DNA of 34,714 nt from Wohlfahrtiimonas larvae (GTDB lineage: Bacteria > Pseudomonadota > Gammaproteobacteria > Cardiobacteriales > Wohlfahrtiimonadaceae). The notes under the pieces were generated by a model that did not search any database, was not told the DNA's origin, and saw only the letters and a program-made list of their open reading frames with translations. The translations under genes were made by a program, and so were the position numbers. The DNA lies in NCBI RefSeq assembly GCF_002006755.1, contig NZ_MVDO01000018.1, positions 1 to 34,714 on the forward strand, in the 5' to 3' direction. Of the stretch, positions 25,266-34,405 are shown one piece after another. How positions within the stretch are numbered: position 1 is the stretch's first letter; the number at the start of each line of letters is the position of its first letter.

Positions 25266-26897
25266 ATGGATTGGCAACAGATACTTTTCCATTTTTTGGG
25301 TGGTTTAGGTTTATTTCTTTTCTCCATAAAATTTATGGGTGATGGTTTACAAAAATCTGCGGGTAATCGTTTACGCACAATTTTGGATCGTTTTACCACT
25401 AATCCATTGATGGGAATTTTGGCAGGTATTTTTGTCACTGTGCTGATTCAATCAAGTTCAGGAACAACAGTAATTACAGTTGGGCTTGTTAGTGCAGGAT
25501 TGATGACATTGCGCCAAGCTATTGGTGTTATTATGGGTGCAAATATTGGTACAACTGTGACAGCATTTATTATAGGCATTGACATTGGTGAATATGCTTA
25601 TCCCATTCTACTAATGGGTTCTGTGATGCTATTCTTCTTTAAAGCTGCAAAAGTTCAAAATTTTGGGCAGATTTTATTTGGATTTGGCGGTTTATTCATC
25701 GGTTTGGATTTAATGAGTAGCGGTTTAGCACCACTTCGTCATTTGCCAGTTTTTACATCATTGATTGTAGAAATGAGCCACAGCCCGATTCTTAGCGTTG
25801 TTGTGGGTACGGTATTTACTTTAATTGTTCAATCATCGAGTGCTACAATTGGTATTTTGCAAGGCTTATATGCTGAAAATTTAATCTCATTAGATGCAGC
25901 GCTCCCAGTATTATTTGGTGATAATATTGGTACAACGATTACAGCAGTGTTAGCAGCAATTGGTGCAAGCATTGTGGCAAAGAGGGCAGCTGCGGTTCAT
26001 GTGTTGTTCAATGTTGCAGGTACTATTATATTTCTAATATTGTTAGGACCATTTACAGAATTTATGCTCTGGATCACAAGTTGGCTAGGGCTAGAGCCAA
26101 AAATGCAGATTGCATTTGCGCATGGCACATTTAATGTTGCAAACACACTTATTCAGCTACCTTTTATTGGATTGTGGGCATATTTAGTCACTAAGTTATT
26201 ACCTGAGCGAGAAAAACCTATTAAAAAAGTTGCATTATATTTGGATGAAACTTTAATCGAAAAATCACCATCCATTGCAATTGGTCAAGCGAAAAAAGAA
26301 GTGGTGCACATGGGGAATTTAAGTTTAGATGGTTTAAAATCAGCATTATCATATTTGAAAACTAATAATCCTGAAGATGCAAACTTATCAGAAGTTTTAG
26401 AAAAAAATATTAATTTATTAGATGAAGAGATTACCAAATATTTAGTTAAAATTTTCCCTCATTCAATTACACCTAGAGATTCAAATGATTTACAAGCAAT
26501 GCTGAATTTAGTTTGTGACATTGAACGCATTGGTGATCACTCTGAAAATATCATTGAACAAATTAACTTTATGAACGAGCGTAATATCGAATTGAGTGAG
26601 CTAGCACGGAATGAAGTTTATGAAATGTTTGAGCTTACTATTCGCTCTGTAGCATTATCAATTGAAGCATTGGATCAAGTTGATTTGTCAAAAGCTAAGC
26701 AGGTATATGTGTTAGAAGATGAAATTGATGAAATGGAACGTTATTTAAGAAAGCAACATATCCATCGTTTGAATCATGGTGAATGTACTGCAAAATCAGG
26801 TTTAACTTATACGGATTTATTGTCAAATTTAGAAAGAATTGGCGATCATGCGCATAACATTGCAGAGATGCTTTTTGAAAAAGCTAACAATAAATAA
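25266..26897 (+). CDS. Na/Pi cotransporter family protein with C-terminal PhoU domain
   Basis: 543 residues from the ATG at 25266; a TTG at 25242 also keeps the frame but is not needed. Two inverted Na/Pi repeats carry the QSSS signatures at 62-65 (QSSSGTT) and 189-192 (QSSSATI), within about eight TM segments. The C-terminal third (about 340-543) is a PhoU-like helical bundle with 'DIERIGDHSENI' and 'LERIGDHAHNIAEM' metal-binding motifs. It resembles YjbB/NptA-type sodium-coupled phosphate transporters; whether it imports or exports phosphate is uncertain. Confidence 0.92.
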   Translation: MDWQQILFHFLGGLGLFLFSIKFMGDGLQKSAGNRLRTILDRFTTNPLMGILAGIFVTVLIQSSSGTTVITVGLVSAGLMTLRQAIGVIMGANIGTTVTAFIIGIDIGEYAYPILLMGSVMLFFFKAAKVQNFGQILFGFGGLFIGLDLMSSGLAPLRHLPVFTSLIVEMSHSPILSVVVGTVFTLIVQSSSATIGILQGLYAENLISLDAALPVLFGDNIGTTITAVLAAIGASIVAKRAAAVHVLFNVAGTIIFLILLGPFTEFMLWITSWLGLEPKMQIAFAHGTFNVANTLIQLPFIGLWAYLVTKLLPEREKPIKKVALYLDETLIEKSPSIAIGQAKKEVVHMGNLSLDGLKSALSYLKTNNPEDANLSEVLEKNINLLDEEITKYLVKIFPHSITPRDSNDLQAMLNLVCDIERIGDHSENIIEQINFMNERNIELSELARNEVYEMFELTIRSVALSIEALDQVDLSKAKQVYVLEDEIDEMERYLRKQHIHRLNHGECTAKSGLTYTDLLSNLERIGDHAHNIAEMLFEKANNK

Positions 26898-26921
26898 AAT
26901 TTACAATTTTTACAAAATTCT

Positions 26922-26946
26922 AAAAGGCTTGATAATTGAGCCTTTT
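26922..26946 (+). terminator. Weak terminator after the Na/Pi cotransporter
   Basis: An 8-base stem AAAAGGCT / AGCCTTTT with a 9-base loop but only four T residues. Confidence 0.5.
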
Positions 26947-27052
26947 AAATCATAATAAGATTGATCTTAGTTATTCATTGTTAGATAAAAATGCTCATTT
27001 GAGTGAAATTAGGTATCTTAGAGTTTCGTATCACACTTTGATAGGAGATTTT

Positions 27053-27271
27053 ATGCTACATGAATTTAAAGATGTAATTTCAAAATTGAAAGCAGAAAAT
27101 AGTCGTTTTGCTAGTCTGTTTGCAAAGCATAGCGCGCTAGATCAAAAAATTTCACAAGCTAGTAAAGATCGAATGGATTATGTTGTGTTAGATGCCTTGA
27201 AGAAGGAGAAGCTGTATCTTAAGGATGAAATATATGCTATGTGCGTTGCTTATCAAAAAGCACAAGTATAA
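27053..27271 (+). CDS. YdcH family (DUF465) small protein
   Basis: 72 residues from the ATG at 27053, with AGGAG 7 bases upstream; the frame is open further upstream, but that part spans the preceding terminator-like hairpin and does not look coded. It is a short helical hairpin: 'LHEFKDVISKLKAENSRFASLFAKHSALDQKI' and 'LKKEKLYLKDEIYAM', the DUF465/YdcH pattern. Function unknown in the family; likely a coiled-coil dimer. A terminator follows. Confidence 0.85.
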   Translation: MLHEFKDVISKLKAENSRFASLFAKHSALDQKISQASKDRMDYVVLDALKKEKLYLKDEIYAMCVAYQKAQV

Positions 27272-27296
27272 TTTTAATTCATCTCAGAATAAATGT

Positions 27297-27329
27297 AAGG
27301 GGGCGCAATATGTGCTCCCTTTTGATTTT
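27297..27329 (+). terminator. Intrinsic terminator after ydcH-like gene
   Basis: A 10-base stem AAGGGGGCGC / GTGCTCCCTT (two G-T) with a 5-base loop, then a T-rich run. Confidence 0.8.
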
Positions 27330-27423
27330 ATATATTGATCATCATGCACGCAACGTTGCAGAAATGTTTGGTATTTTGCGATATCATCTATGATTATTTA
27401 ATTTTAAGAGAAAGGAGCTGATT

Positions 27424-27909
27424 ATGCCTTCATTTGATATTGTCATGGAACCAGATATGGTAGAAGTTCGCAATGCCATGGATCAATCAATCAAAGAGAT
27501 TGAAACACGTTTTGATTTTAAAGGCACAGAAGCAAAGTGTGAATTGAATGATAAAACTGTGGTGCTTTATGGCGACAGTGATTTCCAATTAGAACAAGTG
27601 CTGAATGTTGTGGTTTCTAAAATGGCACGTCGCAATGTGGATATTCGTTTTTTAGATTTGAATGCAAAATCAGAAAAATCAGGGAAGATCGTTAAGCAAA
27701 ACATTGCGATTAAATTTGGTCTTGAAACTGAGCAAGCTAAAAAAATCGTAAAAGTGATCAAAGATGAAAAAATGAAAGTACAAGCTGCAATCCAAGGCGA
27801 TAGCGTTCGTGTGAGTGGTAAAAAACGCGATGATCTACAAGAAACGATGGCGGTATTGAGAGAAAAAATTAAAGATTTGCCATTGGCATTCAATAATTTT
27901 AGAGATTAA
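27424..27909 (+). CDS. yajQ: YajQ family nucleotide-binding protein
   Basis: 161 residues, normal length. It begins '[34 protein letters not shown]' (positions 1-34), a YajQ/DUF520 hallmark. Two ferredoxin-like half domains and a conserved '[14 protein letters not shown]' near the C-terminus follow. Homologues bind nucleotides, and in Xanthomonas/Pseudomonas bind cyclic-di-GMP and a transcription factor; which applies here is unknown. AAAGGAG is well placed before the ATG. Confidence 0.95.
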   Translation: MPSFDIVMEPDMVEVRNAMDQSIKEIETRFDFKGTEAKCELNDKTVVLYGDSDFQLEQVLNVVVSKMARRNVDIRFLDLNAKSEKSGKIVKQNIAIKFGLETEQAKKIVKVIKDEKMKVQAAIQGDSVRVSGKKRDDLQETMAVLREKIKDLPLAFNNFRD

Positions 27910-27925
27910 GCTAAACATATACATT

Positions 27926-27953
27926 AAAAGGGAGCTAATTAAAGCCCTTTTTT
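27926..27953 (+). terminator. Intrinsic terminator after yajQ
   Basis: AAAAGGG / CCCTTTT stem with a 12-base loop, followed by T residues, 17 bases after the stop. Confidence 0.75.
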
Positions 27954-27969
27954 ATATGGCTAAATAAAA

Positions 27970-27989
27970 ATCTCGCTCGAAGGCGAGAT
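27970..27989. repeat. Small intergenic palindrome ATCTCGC...GCGAGAT
   Basis: A 7-base perfect stem, loop TCGAAG, no T-run. It shares the ATCTCG/CGAGAT core with the palindrome at 22188-22214. Confidence 0.55.
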
Positions 27990-28014
27990 ATATTCTGTCA
28001 TCAATACCAAACAT

Positions 28015-28051
28015 CAATTAATATTGCTCCCGTAGGGAGCAATATTAATTG
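28015..28051. repeat. Long perfect palindrome between yajQ and the oxidoreductase gene
   Basis: CAATTAATATTGCTCCC and its exact reverse complement (17 bases each) around GTA. There is no T-run on either strand, so it is not a standard terminator. It lies 13 bases after the minus-strand gene's stop and may act as a 3' stabilising hairpin or protein-binding site. Confidence 0.7.
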
Positions 28052-28063
28052 TAAAAGATATTT

Positions 28064-31000
28064 TTATTGATCAGCTTTGGTTAAGATTCTATTGAACCAA
28101 GCAACGTTGATCACATCCAATAATCTATTTTGGCTTGTACGTGCGGTTAGGTTATCCAAGTCAATTTCTTTAACATTCTGATCTTGGCCTGCACAAGTGA
28201 ATACAGCTTTTGTGCGCTGTTTTGTTACAGGATCAATCTGCCATTGTAAGCATTGACCGCAAACACCTTTCATCATACATTGCATAGGGCTACCAACAGT
28301 TCCCATCACTTCAACATCAGGTTTAAAGATATCAATTAAGCGGCCATTAGGTGATAATTCTTTTTGTAAGCCTTTTAATAAACCTGTAGAGCCTAATGCC
28401 AACATACGATCAATCCTAGATAAATCCACAACGCCATCATTGTTTAGATTTTCAAGTAATTCGATCATATCGGTTGCGACTACTGATGAATCCTGAGGGC
28501 GACGGGCCTCTAATTTATCGCCTTTTTGCACGCACCAAATGATCTGATCTGTACTCGCTTCCAATTCATCCATTTTATCCATTTCAGAAGCTTGAGCAAG
28601 CGTTGCGATATAAGTAATCTTATTACCAGCTTCACGCAATACAGGTGCTAAATCCAACATGATTGCTGTACCCCAACGACCTGCCATGATTAAGATATTC
28701 TTATTCGTTGGAATATCTGTTGGCGCACCTGTTGGGCCTGCCAATACTAAACAATCTCCTGGTTTCAAGCGAGAGATTAAACGTGGTGCAACACCCCATT
28801 GGAACACCATCAAACGGATTGCACCATCTTTAGAGCCTGTACCTGATGCTGTAAACAATGGAATCTGCATGCGTGTATCTTCAATGATCTGACCATCCAC
28901 TTCATATGTTTGTAAGCGGAAGAATTGACCAGGCTGGAAGTTTTTCGCAACAAATGGTGCTTTTACCCAAACTTCAGCAACCGCAGGGTTATCACGATTC
29001 ACAGATTGAACAGTCACTGTTAAACCTTCAGTCATTGTTGCGCTCAATTCATCATTGGATAAATGGTTCGCAGGTAATGCCTTCATGGATTCAATCACTT
29101 GATCCGCTGTACGTTTTGCACTTGTGATGGCTTTAACAACGTTACCGTTGAATGTTGGATGTGTATCGCCGATGTATGAAACACGATGATCTTTATGCTC
29201 AAAAGATGTGAAAGGTGCAAAGTCATCTTTCACATTCTTCTCACGATCATATTCAACTTTGTTGCCGAGTAGATCATAACCTTGGAAATGGTGTTTATCT
29301 TCAATTTCGATCGTGCCATGTTCAGTTGCATAGATCGTATTCGGTGAAGTACCAGCAGCTACTAATACTGTACGTGCTGGAATGGTCACTTCCTCGCCAT
29401 CTTTTGTAAAGGTAATGGTTTCAATATGGCCATATTTATCTAAGTTTACGCCTTTAGGGTTTAAAGATTCGCCATAGAAAATACCTTCTTCAAATGCTTT
29501 TGTGATCTCTTCATGGTTTAAAGTATAAGCAGGGGATTCTTGCATTGTACGGCGATATGCTAATAAAACGCCGCCCCATTTGTGCAATAAAGGTGTAAAG
29601 TTAGGAGCTTCGCCAGCGGCAGCTGCACGTTCACGCTCTGCTTTTACTTCACGACCATGAGTGATGAATTCATCTAGGATTTCATGATCTTCAGGTGTGA
29701 ATAGCGCACCACGAACAGCTTCTTCACCCAAGGTATCCACACGATGTAAAACTTTTTCTACTTGTTTAATATAGTAAGCTTGCATTTCTGTTGCAGCATC
29801 TACAGCTGTTAAACCACCACCAATGACAACAGCAGGCATACGCACTTGTAATGTAGATAGGGAAGTTTGCTTAGCAGCACCTGTCAATTGCATTGCCATT
29901 AAGAAGTCAGAAGCTTGGCGCATACCACGAGCCAATGAGTTCTCAATGTTCAATACGCGTGGTAAACCTGCGCCAACTGCCATTGAAACGTGATCAAAGC
30001 CTAATTCAAAGGCATCTTCTAACATCAATGTACCGCCTAAGCGCACACCACCAAAGATCTGTACATTGTTACGACGAGCTAATACCAAATAGATCAAACG
30101 AAGGAAGTTTTTATCCCAACGAACTGTAATACCGTATTCAGCAACGCCACCAAAACCATATAAAATACGGTTTGCTAAATCTTCTTCTAAAGATGACCAA
30201 TGTTCAACAGGGCCATTGATAATGGCTTCAGGCAATGGTTCAATCTTTAAACCATCTACAGCCACAACATGACAACCTGCTTGAGATAAATAATGTGTCA
30301 TCGTGAAACCAGCAGGGCCTAAACCTGATACTAATACTTTGCGATTATTGCCATCTGTTGGTAAGTAAGCTGATTGCTTTAATGGGTTCCAACGAGTAAA
30401 AATATCATAAATCTCAATACCCCAAGGCAATTCTAAAACACTTGTTAATACGTTTGTTTCGATTTGAGGAATATTAACAGGCTCAGTTTTCTGATAGATA
30501 CATGCCTTCATACAGTCATTACAAATACGATGACCTGTTGCAGGAACCATTGGATTTTCGATCATGATCATTGCTAATGCACCGATTACATGACCTGATT
30601 TGCGCAATGTGATCATCTCGGAGATTTTTTCATCCAAAGGACAACCTGTTTGTGTATTGCCAAATGTATCTTTCTTTAAACCCAATTCAGGTTGAGCTTT
30701 TTTAACAGGGAAGCCTTTACTACAGAAATCACCTTCATGATCGTGGCAATATTTACAGTAATCCACTTCGCCTGCGATGTCATGATCACACATGCGGTTA
30801 TCTGTTAAATGAAATCCGTCACGGCGGCGCTCTTTACCATTGCCTTGGCGAACAGGAATACCTTTAAAGATTACTTCTTCATTATTGACTAAGTTTTGAG
30901 GATCAACACGCTCTGGGAATTTAAAAGAAACCCAACCTTTTGTGACTGCTTGACCTTCTTCCGTATTTAAAGCTAAAGCGCCCCATTCGATGATCTCTTT

Positions 31001-31465
31001 TTCTTCATCAGAGCCTGCTTCTAATGTTACGGCATATTTGGCTAAATCAAATTCAAATGTTTCTGCCGTTGCATTGCTTTTTGCCATTAAACGATCGGTT
31101 AATGTATCGAAAGTTTCAGTAATCTCTTGTTTATAACGTTTTGCACCACGTTGAATATAGCGATCTTTAAACTGCAATACAGTCGCTTCATCCTTAGCTT
31201 GTGTGAAATAAAATTCAGTATCTTTTTGAATTTGTAATGTATTTGAGATAAATTGATTCAGCGCCTCAGCAATTTGTATTTGTAATTCTGAAGTTTCAAT
31301 TTTATTTAAGGTTAATGTTTGGTTACGCCAAGACTCAATTTGAGTTTTTAATTCGGGTGATAAACTATTTAAAAATAGTTGGTCAAGCGACTCTAATCCT
31401 TCTTTGGTTTTAAGGGCATCAAATGAAAGCGCAAAAGGCTTCCAGAGTTCGTCAAAGTTGGTCAT
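28064..31465 (-). CDS. GltD-PyrK fusion FAD/NAD(P) iron-sulfur oxidoreductase (NfnAB-like single chain)
   Basis: 1133 residues from the ATG at 31465 (AGGA 8 bases upstream; an ATG at 31474 abuts the AGG). Residues 1 to about 215 are helical and unrecognised. Cysteines follow at 226, 237, 240, 248 and 275, then 315, 318 and 322 ('RICNDCMKACIYQ'), as in GltD-type [4Fe-4S] domains. The FAD motif GLGPAG is at 381-386 and the NAD(P) motif GGGLTA at 549-554. From about 830 a ferredoxin-reductase-like part begins: 'FQPGQFFRL' for flavin, 'LAGPTGAPTDI' and 'ILIMAGRWGTA' for nucleotide, then C1063-x5-C1069-x2-C1072...C1091 for a [2Fe-2S] cluster as in PyrK/HydG. These are the modules of the NfnB and NfnA subunits of electron-bifurcating NADH-dependent ferredoxin:NADP+ oxidoreductase. 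Here they are fused. Bifurcation is an inference only. Confidence 0.8.
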   Translation of the reverse strand: MTNFDELWKPFALSFDALKTKEGLESLDQLFLNSLSPELKTQIESWRNQTLTLNKIETSELQIQIAEALNQFISNTLQIQKDTEFYFTQAKDEATVLQFKDRYIQRGAKRYKQEITETFDTLTDRLMAKSNATAETFEFDLAKYAVTLEAGSDEEKEIIEWGALALNTEEGQAVTKGWVSFKFPERVDPQNLVNNEEVIFKGIPVRQGNGKERRRDGFHLTDNRMCDHDIAGEVDYCKYCHDHEGDFCSKGFPVKKAQPELGLKKDTFGNTQTGCPLDEKISEMITLRKSGHVIGALAMIMIENPMVPATGHRICNDCMKACIYQKTEPVNIPQIETNVLTSVLELPWGIEIYDIFTRWNPLKQSAYLPTDGNNRKVLVSGLGPAGFTMTHYLSQAGCHVVAVDGLKIEPLPEAIINGPVEHWSSLEEDLANRILYGFGGVAEYGITVRWDKNFLRLIYLVLARRNNVQIFGGVRLGGTLMLEDAFELGFDHVSMAVGAGLPRVLNIENSLARGMRQASDFLMAMQLTGAAKQTSLSTLQVRMPAVVIGGGLTAVDAATEMQAYYIKQVEKVLHRVDTLGEEAVRGALFTPEDHEILDEFITHGREVKAERERAAAAGEAPNFTPLLHKWGGVLLAYRRTMQESPAYTLNHEEITKAFEEGIFYGESLNPKGVNLDKYGHIETITFTKDGEEVTIPARTVLVAAGTSPNTIYATEHGTIEIEDKHHFQGYDLLGNKVEYDREKNVKDDFAPFTSFEHKDHRVSYIGDTHPTFNGNVVKAITSAKRTADQVIESMKALPANHLSNDELSATMTEGLTVTVQSVNRDNPAVAEVWVKAPFVAKNFQPGQFFRLQTYEVDGQIIEDTRMQIPLFTASGTGSKDGAIRLMVFQWGVAPRLISRLKPGDCLVLAGPTGAPTDIPTNKNILIMAGRWGTAIMLDLAPVLREAGNKITYIATLAQASEMDKMDELEASTDQIIWCVQKGDKLEARRPQDSSVVATDMIELLENLNNDGVVDLSRIDRMLALGSTGLLKGLQKELSPNGRLIDIFKPDVEVMGTVGSPMQCMMKGVCGQCLQWQIDPVTKQRTKAVFTCAGQDQNVKEIDLDNLTARTSQNRLLDVINVAWFNRILTKADQ

Positions 31466-31661
31466 TTCAGTCATCCTACACTAAAGTGGTCATTCATTTT
31501 GAAATATTAAATAGGGCGCTATTGTAACGAATATTTCAATTTTTTGTTGCGATGTAAATCATCATTTTATTATGTAGTATTGCTTATTTGCAAAATAGGT
31601 ATAGATTATTGTCTCTAATGAGCTACATTTATAGTACATTCACTAAATCATGGAGGATATG

Positions 31662-33056
31662 ATGTCAAACGAGTTTCGTATTGAGAAGGATACAATGGGT
31701 GATGTTAAGGTGCCAGCAGAAAAGCTCTGGGGTGCACAAACCCAACGTTCTTTAGAAAATTTTAAGATCTCGACAGAAAAAATGCCAAAAGATTTAATTA
31801 CAGCGATGGCAATAGTGAAGCGTTCAGCTGCAATTGTGAATAATGAAGCGGGTTTATTAGATGATCAAAAAACAAAAGTTATTTTAGAGGCATGTGATGA
31901 GATCATTGAAGGCAAACACGCGACAGAATTCCCATTGGCAATTTGGCAAACTGGTTCTGGCACACAAACCAATATGAACTTGAATGAAGTGATCGCTAAC
32001 CGTGCAAGTGAATTATTAGGCGGTGAACGTGGCGAAGCACGTTTGATCCATCCAAATGATGATGTGAATAAATCACAAAGCTCAAATGATACATTCCCAA
32101 CAGCGATGCATATCTCTGCTGTGGTTGCAATCCAAACACATTTATTGCCTGAATTAGAATCTTTAACAAAAGTTTTAGAGAAGAAATCTAATGATTTTAA
32201 AATGATCGTTAAAATTGGCCGCACACATTTACAAGATGCAACGCCATTAACATTGGGGCAAGAAATCTCTGGTTGGGTTGAGATGTTGAAAAATGCTCAT
32301 CGTCATATTAAAGGTTCATTGCCACATTTATCAGAATTGGCATTGGGCGGTACAGCAGTTGGTACTGGCTTAAATACGCCACCAAAATATTCTGAAAATG
32401 TTGCACGTGTGATTGCTGAATTCACCAAACAAGATTTTGTGACATCACCCAATAAATTTGAAGCACTCGGCACAACAGATGCATTAGTTTATACGCACGG
32501 TACATTGAAAGGTTTAGCAGCATCATTGATGAAGATTGCAAACGATGTTCGTTGGTTAGCTTCTGGCCCACGTTGTGGCATTGGCGAAATCCGTATTCCT
32601 GAAAATGAACCAGGTAGCTCAATCATGCCAGGTAAAGTTAACCCAACACAAAGCGAAGCATTAACAATGGCGTGTGCGCAAGTGATGGGCAATGATGTTG
32701 CTGTGAATATTGGCGGTATGAATGGTAACTTTGAGTTAAACGTATTCCGCCCGATGATCATTAATAATTTCTTACAATCTGTGCGTTTATTGGCGGATGG
32801 GATGAATAGCTTTAATATTCACTGTGCTGAAGGTATTGAACCAAACTTAGAACGTATTGATGATCTATTGAATAACTCATTAATGTTGGTAACAGCATTA
32901 AATCCGCACATCGGTTATGATAAAGCAGCGAAAATTGCAAAAAATGCTTATCAGAAAAATCTAACATTGAAAGCATCAGCATTAGAATTAGGCTTTTTAA
33001 CTGAAGCTGAGTTTGATGAATGGGTGATTCCAACCAAAATGGTGGGTAATATTTAA
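31662..33056 (+). CDS. fumC: Class II fumarate hydratase
   Basis: 464 residues. It interconverts fumarate and malate in the TCA cycle without an iron-sulfur cluster. The signature [11 protein letters not shown] is at 318-328; '[18 protein letters not shown]' and '[17 protein letters not shown]' are the other two conserved regions. The start at 31662 is chosen because GGAGG lies 5 bases upstream; in-frame ATGs at 31650 and 31659 overlap or crowd that site. It is divergent from the oxidoreductase gene and followed by a terminator. Confidence 0.97.
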   Translation: MSNEFRIEKDTMGDVKVPAEKLWGAQTQRSLENFKISTEKMPKDLITAMAIVKRSAAIVNNEAGLLDDQKTKVILEACDEIIEGKHATEFPLAIWQTGSGTQTNMNLNEVIANRASELLGGERGEARLIHPNDDVNKSQSSNDTFPTAMHISAVVAIQTHLLPELESLTKVLEKKSNDFKMIVKIGRTHLQDATPLTLGQEISGWVEMLKNAHRHIKGSLPHLSELALGGTAVGTGLNTPPKYSENVARVIAEFTKQDFVTSPNKFEALGTTDALVYTHGTLKGLAASLMKIANDVRWLASGPRCGIGEIRIPENEPGSSIMPGKVNPTQSEALTMACAQVMGNDVAVNIGGMNGNFELNVFRPMIINNFLQSVRLLADGMNSFNIHCAEGIEPNLERIDDLLNNSLMLVTALNPHIGYDKAAKIAKNAYQKNLTLKASALELGFLTEAEFDEWVIPTKMVGNI

Positions 33057-33093
33057 TATGATTCGATAATCATTTAAATGTATTGAGAAATTT

Positions 33094-33119
33094 AAGCCAT
33101 TCGTGAGAGTGGCTTTTTT
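33094..33119 (+). terminator. Intrinsic terminator after fumC
   Basis: AAGCCATTC / GAGTGGCTT stem (one T-G) with loop GTGA, followed by a T-run. Confidence 0.85.
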
Positions 33120-33152
33120 ATAATAAACCTATAATTAATGATAAATATCAAT

Positions 33153-33171
33153 AATAACGATTCTCATTAAC
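33153..33171 (+). promoter_or_regulatory. Fur-box-like site upstream of the dehydrogenase
   Basis: AATAACGATTCTCATTAAC matches the 19-base Fur consensus GATAATGATAATCATTATC at 14 positions by eye. It lies 69 bases before the dehydrogenase start, in the promoter region. Confidence 0.6.
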
Positions 33172-33240
33172 CTTGCTTTACATGCATATCTGCTATTGTA
33201 GAACCATGATTTATATTTTTTATCCAGCAGGAGAATAATG

Positions 33241-34290
33241 ATGAAAGCAGCTGTTTGGCATGGTCGTGAAGACATTCGTATTGAAGATCGTGAATTGAAA
33301 TCTTTAAAAGATAATGAAGTGACAATCCGTGTTGCTTGGGCGGGAATTTGTGGTAGTGATCTCCATGAATTTGAAGAAGGCCCTGTATTCATTCCAACAA
33401 AAGCCAATGACCTATTAACGGGTGGCATTGCGCCATTAACAATGGGTCATGAGTTTTCTGGCATAGTAGAAGCGATTGGTAAAGATGTTACAAAATATAA
33501 AGTGGGCGATCGCGTTTCTGTTAACCCAACAATCACGCATGGTAAACGCAGCGAATACGATGATATTTATGATGGTTTTAGCTTCATTGGCTTACACTGT
33601 GATGGCGGCTTTGCGGACTTTGTGAATGTACCTGAATCTGCGGTTTATCACTTACCTGATAATTTGTCCTTAGAAACAGCCGCATTGATTGAGCCAACGG
33701 CAGTTGCAGTACAAGCTGTGAAAGAAGGTGGATTACGCTTTGGTGATACTGTGGCAGTCTTTGGTGCAGGCCCAATTGGTTTAGTGACAATCGCTGCTGC
33801 AAAAGCAGGTGGTGCAACTAAGATCATTGCACTGGATTTATCAGATTCACGTTTAGCAATGGCGAAAGAAATTGGTGCAACGCACATCATCAATTCAGGT
33901 AAAGAAGATGCAGTAGAAGCGATTCGCAAAATTGTTCCGCGCGGTGTGGATGTTTCTTTTGAAGTGGCGGGCGTACAAAAAACGGTCGAGCAATCCATTT
34001 ATGCAACTAAACCTCGTGGCACAATGGTAATCATTTCTATTTTTGCTAATCCAATTTCATGGCATCCGATGCAATTGATCAATACAGGTGTGAAAGTAAC
34101 ATCTTCGATTGCATATTCACCTTCAAGCTTCCAAGAAACAATTGATTTAATGGCATCTGGGCAATTAGATGTAACATCAATCATTACGAAAAAAATTGAG
34201 TTTAAAGATATTGTGGAAGAAGGTTTTAAAACATTAGTGTCTGATAAAACTCAATCAAAAATCCTAGTAACATTGAGTGGTGAAAAATAA
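33241..34290 (+). CDS. Zinc-dependent alcohol dehydrogenase, (R,R)-butanediol dehydrogenase-like
   Basis: 349 residues from the second of two adjacent ATGs (AGGAG 7 bases upstream; the ATG at 33238 is equally possible by sequence). Medium-chain dehydrogenase fold. Catalytic zinc ligands are C37 ('GICGSD'), H70-E71 ('MGHE') and E151 ('IEPTAVA'). The NAD(H) loop GAGPIG is at 175-180. The four-cysteine structural-zinc lobe is missing, replaced by 'THGKRSEYDDIYDG', as in Bacillus BdhA-type butanediol dehydrogenases. It would interconvert acetoin and 2,3-butanediol or a similar diol. A Fur-like site lies upstream. A strong terminator follows. Confidence 0.87.
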   Translation: MKAAVWHGREDIRIEDRELKSLKDNEVTIRVAWAGICGSDLHEFEEGPVFIPTKANDLLTGGIAPLTMGHEFSGIVEAIGKDVTKYKVGDRVSVNPTITHGKRSEYDDIYDGFSFIGLHCDGGFADFVNVPESAVYHLPDNLSLETAALIEPTAVAVQAVKEGGLRFGDTVAVFGAGPIGLVTIAAAKAGGATKIIALDLSDSRLAMAKEIGATHIINSGKEDAVEAIRKIVPRGVDVSFEVAGVQKTVEQSIYATKPRGTMVIISIFANPISWHPMQLINTGVKVTSSIAYSPSSFQETIDLMASGQLDVTSIITKKIEFKDIVEEGFKTLVSDKTQSKILVTLSGEK

Positions 34291-34324
34291 TCCCTAAATG
34301 CTAGATATTGAAATTTGTTATTTG

Positions 34325-34357
34325 AATCCTCTGAAATAATCATTCAGAGGATTTTTT
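34325..34357 (+). terminator. Intrinsic terminator after the dehydrogenase
   Basis: A perfect 11-base stem AATCCTCTGAA / TTCAGAGGATT with a 7-base loop and T-run. Confidence 0.9.
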
Positions 34358-34405
34358 ATTGGATTAAAATGTTGATATCAGATGATGGTATCAAAGGATA
34401 TAAAA

